NCBI GenBank assembly: GCA_023954415.1
Contig: JAMLIB010000008.1
Location: forward strand, 1 to 64,000
Direction of reading: 5' to 3'
DNA: 64,000 nt
DNA from: Trueperaceae bacterium
GTDB lineage: Bacteria > Deinococcota > Deinococci > Deinococcales > Trueperaceae
Position 1 is the stretch's first letter, and each line of letters begins with the position of its first letter. The position numbers were made by a program, and so were the translations under genes. The notes beneath the pieces are model-generated. The model was not told the DNA's origin. It did not search any database and worked only from the letters and a program-made list of their open reading frames with translations. This document shows, in pieces, positions 55,230 through 63,757 of this stretch.

Positions 55230-58001
55230 ATGCTCAGCGTCCGGCCTACGGCAACCCCCTTCCACCTGCGCCGCACCAGGCTGCTGGAGCGCATGCCGGA
55301 CGAACCGGGCTTCATGGTGTGGCTCGAAGCGCCGTACGGCTACGGTAAGAGCGTCCTGGCCGGGCAGTGGGCCGAGGAGCTCGAGGGCGACGGCTGGCGC
55401 GTCGCGTGGCTCTCGCTCGCGGGCCGCGACCCACGCGCCCTGTTGGCCCAACGGCTCTCCCTCCCGGCCGCCGCGCCGTGGGGCATCATCGACGAGGAGC
55501 TGTGGCGCGAGCCGACCCTCCTCGTGTTGGAAGACCTGCAAGGCAGCGAAGACCTGGCGCCCATCCTCCAGCACCACCCCGGCCTGGTCCTCCTCGCGAG
55601 CCGCGGCCACCTCCCTTACCTCGAGCTACCCAAGCTGCGCACGCAAGGGCGCCTGCTGCACCTCACCAGCGAGCAGCTCGCGTTCCAGGAGGACGAGGCC
55701 GCCGAGCTCTTCGAGGACCGGGAGCGCGGCCACGAGGCGTGGCGCCTCACGCGGGGCTGGTCGCTGCCGCTCCACTTCGCCGCGCTGACGGGCGACCTCC
55801 CGCAGCAGGCGACCCTGTTGGAGGGCGTGAAGAGGAGCGTGAGCGAACGCGCGTGGCGTGAGCTGATGTTTCTCGCCACTGTGGACTTCCTCCCTAAGCA
55901 GGCGGCGGTAGCGGCCACGGGCGACCTCGCGCGCTCCGGGTTCCTCCAGACGCTCACGGACGGCTACCGCCTGCATCCGCTCATAGCCGAGAGCGTCCTC
56001 GGAGCGCACGACGCCGAGGTGAACGCCGCCCTCGGGGAGCAGGCCCACCGGCTCGAACCCGCGCGGCGCGGCGAGGCCTGCGAGCGCGCGCGCTTCCTGA
56101 CCGGGCTGAGGGAGGTCCTGATAGGCGGCGACGGCGCCACCGTGGCCCTGAACGTCCCCGAGGCGTTCCTCAGGTGGGACGCGGCGGTGCCGCCGAGCCC
56201 GGAGCTGGAGCGGCGCGCGCACGCCACGCTCGCGCGCCTGACGCTCGGACGCTTCGAGGATGCGCTCGACGACGCGCGCGAGCTCGCCACGAACGCCGCG
56301 TTGGCGCCGCGGCTGCGCTCGGCCATCGCCAGTCAGACGCTCTCCGGCCTCGGCGGGGTCAAGCGGTTCGCGCAAGCGGCCGAGTTCAGCGCCGTCGCTC
56401 TCGACCTCTTGGACGAGCTGGCGCCGCAGGAGGCGGGGGCGATCCTGAGGGGGCTCGGCCTCGTCGCCTTCGCGCAGGGCGACTACCCGGAGGCCGAGCG
56501 GAGCTTCCGAGCAGCTCTCGCCAAGTTCCAGGCGGCAGAGGCCGGCGAGCAACAGACGACCTTCGCGCTGGTCGGCCGCGCGAACCTAGCCAGCACGCTG
56601 TGGGAACTACACGGCGATCCGCACGAGTTGCTCGCCATGATCCGCGAGGTGGCCTCCGCCCCCGGCCTGGACGACGGGGCGTTCGTGACGTTCAAGCAGA
56701 ACCTGGCCGTCGCCCAGGCGTTCGTCGGTGACGAGGCCGGCGCCCTCGAGGCCACGCGGGCGGCCGCCACGAAGGCGCGCGACTACGGGGCGGTCGTCGT
56801 GAACTCGATGCTCGCGTACTTCGAGGGGGACACGGCGGCCTTCCCCGCCCTCATGGCCGGAGCGCGCAAGTGGGAGCGGTTCGAGCTCTCCGAACGCGTG
56901 AGCGCCCTCTGGCTCCGCGCGCTGCGCCGGGCCGGCGACCTCGATGCGGCCATCGACCTGCAGGAGGTCCTCGAGGTCGGCCCGTTCACGAAGCTCGAGC
57001 TCGTGTGGGCGTACGAGCGGCGCGGCGACCGCGCGCGGGCTAGGGAGCTGCTCGAACAGACGCGCGGCGCCTACCCGTACCGCGAGTTCCGCCTCCACTG
57101 GCATGCGGCCGCTTACCTCGTCGAACGCACTCACGAGCAGCTGGACGCCATCCTGGAGCTGAGCACCAACCGCGAGGGGATGCTCATCTACACCGGGGTG
57201 CCTCTCACCGCGCTGCCGCAGGACCGGCCCGAGCTAGCTCGCGCCTACCCCCTCGCCGAGGTCCTAGCCTCGGGCTGGACGGAGGCCATCCGCCTGCGCC
57301 TCGGCGAGGTGCCGCCGCTGGAGGTCAAGGTCCTGGGCGAGGTGAGCGTCGACCGCCTGGGCGAGCCGGTGCCCCTCACCGACCGCCAGCGGGAACTGGT
57401 CACCTTGCTCGCCTTGGGTGTCGGGCGCGAGGCGATCGCAGAGGAGATGTGGCCGGGCACGGACCAGAAGAAGCAGCGCAACAACCTCGGCGTCCAGCTC
57501 AACATGCTGCGCAAGCTCCTGGAGCCCTGGGGCGTGACGACCTACCTGCTCGAGAGCGGTCTGACGCGCTTCGAGTCGGACCACGCGCGCCTCGAGGCGG
57601 CGCTAGGGCGTGGCGACACGGAGACGGTGACCGCGCTGTACCGCGGTCCGCTCGCGCCGGGTGTGGACGGTGACACCGTCGTCGAGGAGCGCCTCAACCT
57701 GCACGAGCGCGTCCTGGACGCCCTGCTGGCGGGCGCCGAGGCGAACGCCTCCGCTGACGTCAGCGAACCGGACGGCACCCGGAGGGTCGAGGACGCCGTT
57801 CGCTACCTGAAGCGCCTGCTCGAGCTGGAGCCCATGCATGAGGAGGCCGTGCAGGTGTTGCTCGGCCTCCTCATGCGTCTTGGGCGCCGTAGGGACGCGC
57901 AACGCACGTTGGAGCGCTTCGCCCAGCTCTTGCGGCAAGAGACGGGGCTGGAACCGCAGCCCAGCACGCTTGCCCTGCTCGACAAGGCGGAGGGCGGCTA
58001 A
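55230..58001 (+). CDS. Large ATPase/TPR transcription activator with C-terminal winged helix and BTAD domain
   Basis: A 923-residue predicted signal-integrating regulator. The N-terminus is a STAND/MalT-like P-loop ATPase with Walker A APYGYGKSV at about 33-41 and a Walker-B-like LLVLEDLQG. Residues ~300-650 are helical TPR-type repeats. A winged helix like OmpR/SARP DNA-binding domains lies at about 697-790 (LEVKVLGEVSVDRLGEPVPL, AIAEEMWPGTDQKKQRNNLG, then LNMLRKLLEPWG), followed by the BTAD domain to the end (AVRYLKRLLELEPMHEEAVQ). Its stop overlaps that of the converging secreted-protein gene by two bases. CTTAA repeats lie about 54 bases before its own -10. Confidence 0.85.
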   Translation: MLSVRPTATPFHLRRTRLLERMPDEPGFMVWLEAPYGYGKSVLAGQWAEELEGDGWRVAWLSLAGRDPRALLAQRLSLPAAAPWGIIDEELWREPTLLVLEDLQGSEDLAPILQHHPGLVLLASRGHLPYLELPKLRTQGRLLHLTSEQLAFQEDEAAELFEDRERGHEAWRLTRGWSLPLHFAALTGDLPQQATLLEGVKRSVSERAWRELMFLATVDFLPKQAAVAATGDLARSGFLQTLTDGYRLHPLIAESVLGAHDAEVNAALGEQAHRLEPARRGEACERARFLTGLREVLIGGDGATVALNVPEAFLRWDAAVPPSPELERRAHATLARLTLGRFEDALDDARELATNAALAPRLRSAIASQTLSGLGGVKRFAQAAEFSAVALDLLDELAPQEAGAILRGLGLVAFAQGDYPEAERSFRAALAKFQAAEAGEQQTTFALVGRANLASTLWELHGDPHELLAMIREVASAPGLDDGAFVTFKQNLAVAQAFVGDEAGALEATRAAATKARDYGAVVVNSMLAYFEGDTAAFPALMAGARKWERFELSERVSALWLRALRRAGDLDAAIDLQEVLEVGPFTKLELVWAYERRGDRARARELLEQTRGAYPYREFRLHWHAAAYLVERTHEQLDAILELSTNREGMLIYTGVPLTALPQDRPELARAYPLAEVLASGWTEAIRLRLGEVPPLEVKVLGEVSVDRLGEPVPLTDRQRELVTLLALGVGREAIAEEMWPGTDQKKQRNNLGVQLNMLRKLLEPWGVTTYLLESGLTRFESDHARLEAALGRGDTETVTALYRGPLAPGVDGDTVVEERLNLHERVLDALLAGAEANASADVSEPDGTRRVEDAVRYLKRLLELEPMHEEAVQVLLGLLMRLGRRRDAQRTLERFAQLLRQETGLEPQPSTLALLDKAEGG

Positions 58002-58792
58002 GGCGCCCCGTAGTACGGGGTCCTGCTCCCGTCGGGGTTGATCTGGTACCACACGTTGAAGGCGGGGTCGAAGACCAGCGGCAAGCCGGTCGGCGTCTGG
58101 TAGTAGGTGTTCTGGCTAGGGGCGTAGGGCAGGTCGTACGTGGTCCCCGTGGTGGGGTCCGTGTACTGGTCCTCCTCGCGGATGACGGTGCGGTTGAAGT
58201 CGGCGACGCCCGCCTCCTGCGCCTGTTGCTGCTGCCACCAGGCGGCCATGGCCGCGTCGTTGGCCGCGTCGCGCTGCTTCACGCCCGCCATCCAGGCGTC
58301 GAAGCTCGCCTGCTGGCTGGCCTGCGCCGCCTTCGAGCCCTGGTAAGCCAGTTGGCAGTCGAGCGGGTTCTGCTGGCAGTGGATCGCCTGCCCCATCTGC
58401 AGGGCGTAGGAGTCGGGCGAGGTCATGTCGCCCGTCGTCTTGCGGTAGAGGTCGATGAAGTACTTGTTGTACTCGTCCAACTTCGCCTGGATCTGCTGAC
58501 CGATGAGGTCCATCTGCGCCATCGGATCGAGGTTGGCGTTGTACATGCCGCCCATGGTCGGGTCGTAGGGCATGCCGTACGCGCCACCCATCGTCGGGTC
58601 GTACTGGTAGCCGTACATGCCGCCCATGGTCGGGTCGTAGGGCATGCCGTACATGCCACCCATGGTGGGATCGTACTGGTAGCCGTAGGGGTACCCGGCC
58701 GGGTAGCCGTACGGGTAGTACTGGCCAGCGGCCAGGCCGAGCGCCGCCGCGCAAAGCAGCGCCAGCGCGCTGCGTCGTCCGAACTCACTCAC
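57998..58792 (-). CDS. Secreted protein with DPTMGG tandem repeats
   Basis: A 264-residue exported protein, probably the second gene of a two-gene unit. The signal peptide is ALALLCAAALGLAAG. It is followed by Tyr/Pro/Gly-rich repeats: four copies of a unit like YDPTMGGMYGMP (residues about 37-84). The C-terminal ~170 residues are helical and Gln/Ala-rich (QQIQAKLDEYNKYFIDLYRK, then ASFDAWMAGVKQRDAANDAA), ending in LPLVFDPAFNVWYQINPDG. I do not recognise the family. GTG at 58792 has AAGGAGG 5 bases upstream. It converges on the BTAD gene with overlapping stops. Confidence 0.72.
   Translation of the reverse strand: MSEFGRRSALALLCAAALGLAAGQYYPYGYPAGYPYGYQYDPTMGGMYGMPYDPTMGGMYGYQYDPTMGGAYGMPYDPTMGGMYNANLDPMAQMDLIGQQIQAKLDEYNKYFIDLYRKTTGDMTSPDSYALQMGQAIHCQQNPLDCQLAYQGSKAAQASQQASFDAWMAGVKQRDAANDAAMAAWWQQQQAQEAGVADFNRTVIREEDQYTDPTTGTTYDLPYAPSQNTYYQTPTGLPLVFDPAFNVWYQINPDGSRTPYYGAP
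58541..58682 (-). repeat. Coding tandem repeat (DPTMGG unit)
   Basis: Four near-identical copies of a ~36-base unit encoding [YQ/MP]YDPTMGG[M/A]YG. Differences between copies are mostly third-position, so the repeats are kept by selection on protein sequence rather than being a fresh duplication. Confidence 0.75.
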
Positions 58793-58866
58793 CTGCGCCT
58801 CCTTCCGTAGGCCGCCATGAACGGCGCGGCGCGTGACCTTCCCGCTTCCCCGATCGCCGGTCGCGC

Positions 58867-59817
58867 TCACGGCGTGGGTTGGTTGGAGGTCTTCTGGAGC
58901 ATGTAGGTCGTGTCACCGATGTCCAGCATCGTGTAGCCGCCGTCCTCGTAGACCCAGAACTCGAACTGGTTGCCTTGGCCGTGGACCGACCCGTCGTCGT
59001 CGATGTGCGCCTGGAACTGGTAGCGCTGCCCCTGGTCCTGGATGTAGCCGACGTAGCCGCCTTGCGCGCCCTGCAAGGAGAGCACGAACGCGCCGTTGTT
59101 GCCGACGTAGGTGCCCGTCATGTCGCCGGTCTGCGTACCGAAGCCGGGCTGGGTCGGCGTACTCGGCTGCGTGCCGAAGCCGGGCTGGGTCGGCATACCC
59201 GGCTGGGTGGGCATGCCGGGTTGGGTCGGCGTGCCGAAGCCCGGCTGCGTCGGCATGCCAGGCTGGGTGGGCGTACCGAAACCGGGTTGGGTGGGCATGC
59301 CGGGCTGGGTGCCGAAGCCCGGCTGCGTGCCGAAACCGGGTTGGGTGGGCATGCCAGGTTGGGTGGGCATGCCGGGTTGGGTCGGCGTACCGGGCTGGGT
59401 GCCGGCGCCGGGGTTCACCGGCACGGCCCCTGGAGGCGGGGTCGGGAAGCCGGTCTGAGCGCCGCCCTGGCGCTGCAGGACCATCGTCTGCCCCTGCCCG
59501 ACGGGCTGGCCGTTCGGCCCCATCTCGTAGAACTGGACCTGCAGCATCGAACCGTCCGGGCTGACCTGCGCTTGAAAACCGAGCACGCCCTGTTGCGACT
59601 GCACGGCGCCGTACGCGTACTGCCCGTCGGCCTGCCCCTGCAGCGGGAACTGGCCGTTGCCAGTGATGACGGCCCCCGACAAGGTGCCGTTCTGAGCCTG
59701 CTGGAACGCGATGCTGATGCCGTTGGCCTGGTCGACGAAGGTGCCGTTGAACTGCTGGGCGAGCGCCGAGGTGAGAGTCAAGGCCAAGGCCACGAAGACT
59801 AAGGTGCGGATGCGCAC
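58867..59817 (-). CDS. Secreted protein with TQPG repeats between two β domains
   Basis: A 316-residue exported protein. The signal peptide is RIRTLVFVALALTLTSALAQ. An N-terminal β domain (FNGTFVDQANGISIAFQQAQ, ending near residue 130) and a C-terminal β domain (MTGTYVGNNGAFVLSLQGAQ) look like two copies of one fold, linked by ~100 residues of TQPGMPTQPGFGTQ-type repeats. No enzyme motif. GTG at 59817 has GGAGG 5 bases upstream. Its promoter shows TTAAG-N6-TTAAG-N11-TAACCT. The DPTMGG-repeat gene follows 74 bases later on the same strand, so the pair is probably co-transcribed. Confidence 0.75.
   Translation of the reverse strand: MRIRTLVFVALALTLTSALAQQFNGTFVDQANGISIAFQQAQNGTLSGAVITGNGQFPLQGQADGQYAYGAVQSQQGVLGFQAQVSPDGSMLQVQFYEMGPNGQPVGQGQTMVLQRQGGAQTGFPTPPPGAVPVNPGAGTQPGTPTQPGMPTQPGMPTQPGFGTQPGFGTQPGMPTQPGFGTPTQPGMPTQPGFGTPTQPGMPTQPGMPTQPGFGTQPSTPTQPGFGTQTGDMTGTYVGNNGAFVLSLQGAQGGYVGYIQDQGQRYQFQAHIDDDGSVHGQGNQFEFWVYEDGGYTMLDIGDTTYMLQKTSNQPTP
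59132..59405 (-). repeat. Coding TQPG tandem repeat
   Basis: About 20 copies of a 9-15 base-multiple unit encoding TQPG(M/F)(P/G) within the 316-residue secreted protein. The linker probably spans a distance in the envelope. Copy number is likely variable between strains. Confidence 0.75.
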
Positions 59818-59840
59818 GGTCTCCTCCTTAAGGTAAGCCA

Positions 59841-59873
59841 AGGTTAGGAGAGGGGTGCTTAAATCCCGCTTAA
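59841..59873 (-). promoter_or_regulatory. Candidate activator-binding direct repeat and -10 box (secreted repeat-protein pair)
   Basis: Read on the minus strand: TTAAG (59873-59869), 6 bases, TTAAG (59862-59858), 11 bases, TAACCT (59846-59841), then a short leader with AAGGAGG and GTG 59817. The spacing is identical to that at 55096-55128. Confidence 0.6.
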
Positions 59874-59898
59874 TAGCGCGGACGGCCGCGGACGGCCG

Positions 59899-61365
59899 TC
59901 ACACGCCGATCAGGGAGACGACGATGAGCAGCCCGATCTGCGCCCCGAACGTCCAACCGGGCACCCCGAAGGCCGCCAGCACGAAGGCAGGCAACGCCGC
60001 GAGCAGCGCGGCGACGAGCTGGGCCTCCAAGCGCGCTGCGCCGGTGCCGCTCCAGGAGCCGTACTTCTCCACCACCAAGAGCACGGTTAGCACGAGCGCC
60101 GCGCCGGAGAACAGGCCACCGGCGGCGTCGCCCAGGAGGATGCTCGCCGCGAGCAGCGCGAACACGATGACGGCCGCTGCTGGAACGACCCGGCCAAGGG
60201 TGCGCGAGTAGGGGTCGAGCGGCATGACCCCGACGGCGAACTCCGGACCAAGCAGCCCGGTCCCGGCGCGGGCGACGAGGATCGCCGCCGCGAACACGGC
60301 CAACGGGCCGCCGAACAGGCTCCCGAGCGTGCCGGCAGACGGCTGCGTCGTACCCAACGCGCCCGCCCCTCCGCCGGCGCCGACCATGGCGGCCAGGCCG
60401 CCGGCGAGGAGCGCGAGGCAGAGCGTAGCGACCTGCCGCCACCAGGGGGCGCGCCAGAAGTGCGTCAGCGCGCGCCAGGCGAACGCACGCCAGACCGGGG
60501 CCTCCGCGGCGGGGAGCGGCAGTGACCGACTCGGCCGGGTGGCGCCCGGAGTGTCGTAGAGGGCGGCCAGGAGGCGCCGGCGTTCTCCGCCGTCGGCCGC
60601 CGCCTGGCGGATGAAGCTGGCCATCCCGGCCATGAGCTGCATCAGGCGCATGGCCTGCAACTGGGTGAGGACGAGGCTCTGCGAGGCGAAGCGCGGCGGC
60701 CACTCCTCCGCCAACGACGACCTGACGGACACGACGCCCAGCGCGACGACGGCGATGGGGGCGATGAGGACGACGGGCGAGGCGCCGAGGAGCGCGTCCG
60801 CGAACCCGTAGGGCACCGCGCTGAGGGCGATACCGAGCAGGGCGACGTGCCAAGCGCGTAGGCCGGACGCCCGGTAGGCGTACACGAGCCAGGCGGCGCA
60901 GAACCGGGCCACCAGGACGAGCCCTATCACGGGGGCCGCGAACGGGGTCGCTCGCCAGAAGAGTGCCGGAGCGATGGCCGTCCACACGAGGCCTACGAAG
61001 ACACCCATGGCGAAGAGGCCCGCCGCCTTGAGCATGAAGCGCCATCGCAGCGCCGACCATGGCGGCACGGGGGCGAGACCGAGGCGGAACAGGTCGCGCC
61101 GGTCGAGGATGAGGGGCGGCGCCCGCCTGGCGAGTATGACGCTCGCGAACGAGGCGACGAAGACGCCAACCAGGTACGGCCGGGGGCCGGCGAGCGGCGC
61201 GGCCAGGGGCTCGAGCGTCTCGAGGCCGGCGATGACGAAGACCACCAGCCACGCGACCAGGTAGACGATCGTCCACCAGCCGACGGCGCGGCCGACCCAG
61301 TCGCGGTAGGCGCGCATGGCGCGCCCGACCGTGCGCCGCCTCAGGTAAGCGACGCCGGCCGTCAC
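59899..61365 (-). CDS. ABC transporter membrane protein (multi-pass)
   Basis: A 488-residue integral membrane protein with about 10-12 hydrophobic segments (WWTIVYLVAWLVVFVIAG, YLVGVFVASFASVILA, AAAVIVFALLAASILLG). Its layout fits ABC-2-type export permeases, and it is the partner of the ATPase that precedes it. GTG at 61365 overlaps that ATPase's stop (GTGA), so they are coupled. A cytosolic stretch in the middle (ASFIRQAAADGGERRRLLAA) separates two membrane halves. I recognise no substrate signature. An overlapping open frame in another phase over the same bases is a GC-rich shadow. Confidence 0.8.
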   Translation of the reverse strand: MTAGVAYLRRRTVGRAMRAYRDWVGRAVGWWTIVYLVAWLVVFVIAGLETLEPLAAPLAGPRPYLVGVFVASFASVILARRAPPLILDRRDLFRLGLAPVPPWSALRWRFMLKAAGLFAMGVFVGLVWTAIAPALFWRATPFAAPVIGLVLVARFCAAWLVYAYRASGLRAWHVALLGIALSAVPYGFADALLGASPVVLIAPIAVVALGVVSVRSSLAEEWPPRFASQSLVLTQLQAMRLMQLMAGMASFIRQAAADGGERRRLLAALYDTPGATRPSRSLPLPAAEAPVWRAFAWRALTHFWRAPWWRQVATLCLALLAGGLAAMVGAGGGAGALGTTQPSAGTLGSLFGGPLAVFAAAILVARAGTGLLGPEFAVGVMPLDPYSRTLGRVVPAAAVIVFALLAASILLGDAAGGLFSGAALVLTVLLVVEKYGSWSGTGAARLEAQLVAALLAALPAFVLAAFGVPGWTFGAQIGLLIVVSLIGV

Positions 61366-62003
61366 GCGCGTAGCGTGCCGTCGACGAGCTCGAGCCGCCT
61401 CGCCTCGAGCACGCTCTCGAGGTCGCGCTGGTGGCCCGTCAGCAGCACGGCGCCCCCGGCCGCGCCCCGCGCTTGCAGGCCGGCGGCGAGCAGCTCCTGC
61501 GAGGCGATGTCCAGGCCGTTGAAGGGCTCATCGAGGATGGTGAGGGGCAGTTCCAACCCCAGCGCCAGCGAGAGCGAGAGCTTCTGACGCATGCCGCGGG
61601 AGTGGGTGCCGGGGTACTCGTCCAGGCGCGCATCCAGGCCGAACGCGCCCAGCCACTCGAGCGCCCTGGCGTCGGCGTCCGGCCGGCCGTACAGGACGGC
61701 GTTGAGACGAGCGTGCTCGCGCAAGGTCAGGTCCTCGTAGAGCGCCGGGTCGTCGGGGGCGAAGACGAACTTGGAACGGGCACCCATGCTGCGGTTCGGG
61801 CGCCCGAAGATCTCGACCTCGCCGTTGCTGGGCAGGAGTCCGATGACGGCGCGCAGCAACGTGCTCTTGCCCGCCCCGTTCGGTCCGACGAGGAGCGCGA
61901 CGTCGCCCGCGGCCAGTCGGAAGGTCACCTCGTCGAGCACGCTCACGCCGGCGAGGCGCACGCGCAGGTCGACGACGTTGAGCGGCGCGGGATCGGCAGA
62001 CAT
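61362..62003 (-). CDS. ABC transporter ATPase
   Basis: A 213-residue ATPase of an ABC-2-type export system. Walker A is GPNGAGKST, the Q-loop is replaced by FVFAPDDPALYEDLTLREH, the signature region is HSRGMRQKLSLS (LSGGQ degenerated to SRGMR, as in many ABC-2 ATPases), Walker B is LTILDEPFNGLD and the H-loop His is in LTGHQRDLE. TACAGT lies 6 bases before the ATG at 62003. The permease gene overlaps its stop by four bases. Confidence 0.92.
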   Translation of the reverse strand: MSADPAPLNVVDLRVRLAGVSVLDEVTFRLAAGDVALLVGPNGAGKSTLLRAVIGLLPSNGEVEIFGRPNRSMGARSKFVFAPDDPALYEDLTLREHARLNAVLYGRPDADARALEWLGAFGLDARLDEYPGTHSRGMRQKLSLSLALGLELPLTILDEPFNGLDIASQELLAAGLQARGAAGGAVLLTGHQRDLESVLEARRLELVDGTLRA

Positions 62004-62015
62004 GCCGGCACTGTA
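62004..62015 (-). promoter_or_regulatory. Leaderless -10 box of the ABC ATPase gene
   Basis: On the minus strand TACAGT (62015-62010) is followed by 6 bases and ATG at 62003. Confidence 0.5.
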
Positions 62016-62137
62016 CCAACCGCTCGCCGGTGCCGCCCGGGCGTCGCGCCATGACCGGCCGAACGGCCGCCGGTCCGTTGTAACGCACCGCCGTGTGCCC
62101 GTGCGCTCGGGGGCCCTCCCGCTGCCAGAATCCAGTC

Positions 62138-62407
62138 ATGAACAAGACTTGCGGGGTGGGGAACCACGGGAAGCGCGGCAGTCGACTCATACCGAACGCG
62201 ACGGGGACGGCGGTGCGAAGGCCGGTCAGGGTGCCAACCTTCCCGCTCGGGGCCGACGAGGACGCGGAGGCGCTGTTCACCTTCACCTTCGGATCACAGG
62301 ACCGCCAAGCGACCACGTACGATGGGACTCTGAGCGGCACGCCAGGGGACGAAGGGGTCGGAGGCGACATGCACTATACGATCGAGTTGCGAGCGGCGGA
62401 CCGGTGA
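62138..62407 (+). CDS. Small unknown protein coupled to nagA
   Basis: An 89-residue predicted protein that I do not recognise: a basic N-terminal third (KTCGVGNHGKRGSRLI) and a β-like end (EDAEALFTFTFGSQDRQATT, then MHYTIELRAADR). It has no signal peptide or metal motif. Support as a gene is that its TGA overlaps the nagA GTG (GTGA) and a CAGAAT box lies 6 bases before its ATG. It might equally be a nagA leader with no protein product. Confidence 0.4.
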   Translation: MNKTCGVGNHGKRGSRLIPNATGTAVRRPVRVPTFPLGADEDAEALFTFTFGSQDRQATTYDGTLSGTPGDEGVGGDMHYTIELRAADR

Positions 62408-63711
62408 CGGACGGCGCGGTTCCGCGCCCCGGGGCCGGCTTCGTGGTGCGAGGCGGCACCCTAGTCCTCCCCGACGGACTGGCGCCTGGCGCGGCGCTGG
62501 TCGTGGTCGACGGGACGATCGCGGCCGTCGTGCCCGAGTCGGAGCTGACGGCGGACCAACTGGCCGCACCCACGCTCGACGCCGGCGGCGCCTACGTGCT
62601 GCCTGGCCTCGTCGACATCCATACCCACGGCGCCAGCGGCCGGCTGTTCAACGAAGCCGACGACGAGGCGTGGTCGAGCATCCTCGCGACGCAGCTCGCG
62701 CACGGCGTCACGAGCGTGCTGCCTACGACGCTGACGGCGAGCATCCCGGAGCTCACGGCCGCGCTGGCACAAGGGCGGCGGTGGCTGCGCTCGCCGGCCG
62801 CCCGGTCGGCGCGCGACGGAACGCCACGCGACCGTACGCCGTACGAGCCGGACCCCGGCGACGGGGCGCCGGCGCACGCCCAGGTTCTCGGGATGCACGT
62901 GGAAGGCCCGTACTTCGCCCTCGCGCAGTCGGGTGCCCAGGACCCTGCACACATCCGGAACCCGGACGACGGCACCGTGGACGAACTCCTCGCCTACGCC
63001 GACGCCATCAGGCTGATGAGCTTCGCGCCCGAGCTGCCCGGCGCGCTGGAACTGACGTCCAGGCTGAGCGCGCTCGGCATCGTGCCGGCCGCCGGCCACT
63101 CGAGCGCCAGGGACGAGCACCTGGCGGCGGCCATGGCGCGCGGGCTCACGCACGTCATCCACCTGTTCAGCGCCCAGTCCACCACCGTGCGCGAGGGCCC
63201 GTGGCGCAAGCCCGGGCTGCTGGAGGCCTCGCTCGCGTTCGACGGCCTCACCGTCGAGGTGATCGCCGACCACCGCCACCTCCCGACGACGCTCCTGCGC
63301 CTCGCGTACAAGGCCATCGGTCCGGACCGCCTCTGCATCGTCAGCGACGCGACGCACGGCGCCGGCATGCCCGAGGGGACGGAGCTGAAGCTCGGCGGCC
63401 TCGACATCGTCGTAGGGCCCGGCGTGGCCATGCTGAAGGACCTCACCGCGTTCGCGGGCAGCACGACGCTCCTCGACCGCATGCTCCAGGTGATGCACTT
63501 CGAGGTCGGCCTGCCGCTGGCGGAGGTCGTGCGCATGGCCTCGCTCAACCCGGCCAGGGCCGTCGGCGCGGCCGGGCGCAAGGGGAGCCTCGAGCCCGGC
63601 AAGGACGCCGACTTCGCGCTCTTCTCGCCCGCCCTCGAACCGCTGGCCGCGTACATAGGCGGCGCCCGCGCCGTTCCCAAGAGTGTGAGCGTCACAGGAG
63701 CGGACGGTTGA
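62404..63711 (+). CDS. nagA: N-acetylglucosamine-6-phosphate deacetylase
   Basis: Removes the acetyl group from N-acetylglucosamine 6-phosphate in amino-sugar use or cell-wall recycling (cytosol). The 435-residue amidohydrolase has the metal motif PGLVDIHTHGASG near residue 72, the MHVEGPYF segment with the ligand Glu, AGHSSA and HVIHLFSAQS (usually HLFNAM), and the catalytic Asp in IVSDATHGAGMPEG. The end GRKGSLEPGKDADFALF is typical. About 30 extra Arg/Pro-rich residues (RSARDGTPRDRTPYEPDPGD) interrupt the fold near 130-160. GTG at 62404 overlaps the stop of the small upstream frame. No nagB is nearby. Confidence 0.9.
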   Translation: MTDGAVPRPGAGFVVRGGTLVLPDGLAPGAALVVVDGTIAAVVPESELTADQLAAPTLDAGGAYVLPGLVDIHTHGASGRLFNEADDEAWSSILATQLAHGVTSVLPTTLTASIPELTAALAQGRRWLRSPAARSARDGTPRDRTPYEPDPGDGAPAHAQVLGMHVEGPYFALAQSGAQDPAHIRNPDDGTVDELLAYADAIRLMSFAPELPGALELTSRLSALGIVPAAGHSSARDEHLAAAMARGLTHVIHLFSAQSTTVREGPWRKPGLLEASLAFDGLTVEVIADHRHLPTTLLRLAYKAIGPDRLCIVSDATHGAGMPEGTELKLGGLDIVVGPGVAMLKDLTAFAGSTTLLDRMLQVMHFEVGLPLAEVVRMASLNPARAVGAAGRKGSLEPGKDADFALFSPALEPLAAYIGGARAVPKSVSVTGADG

Positions 63712-63745
63712 CGGAATCTCAACCGAAACGGGCCCTGGCTTGCGC

Positions 63746-63757
63746 TAGCATCCGCCC
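63746..63757 (+). promoter_or_regulatory. Leaderless -10 box of the last gene
   Basis: TAGCAT (63746-63751) is followed by 6 bases and ATG at 63758. Confidence 0.5.

Noticed and set aside
58541-58682. Second repeat cluster considered as a CRISPR or a mobile repeat
   Set aside because: It encodes DPTMGG units in frame in a secreted protein, with variation at third positions.
59132-59405. Regular repeats that might be a CRISPR array
   Set aside because: Units are multiples of three bases, lie in frame in a signal-peptide protein and encode TQPG repeats. There are no unique spacers and no cas genes.
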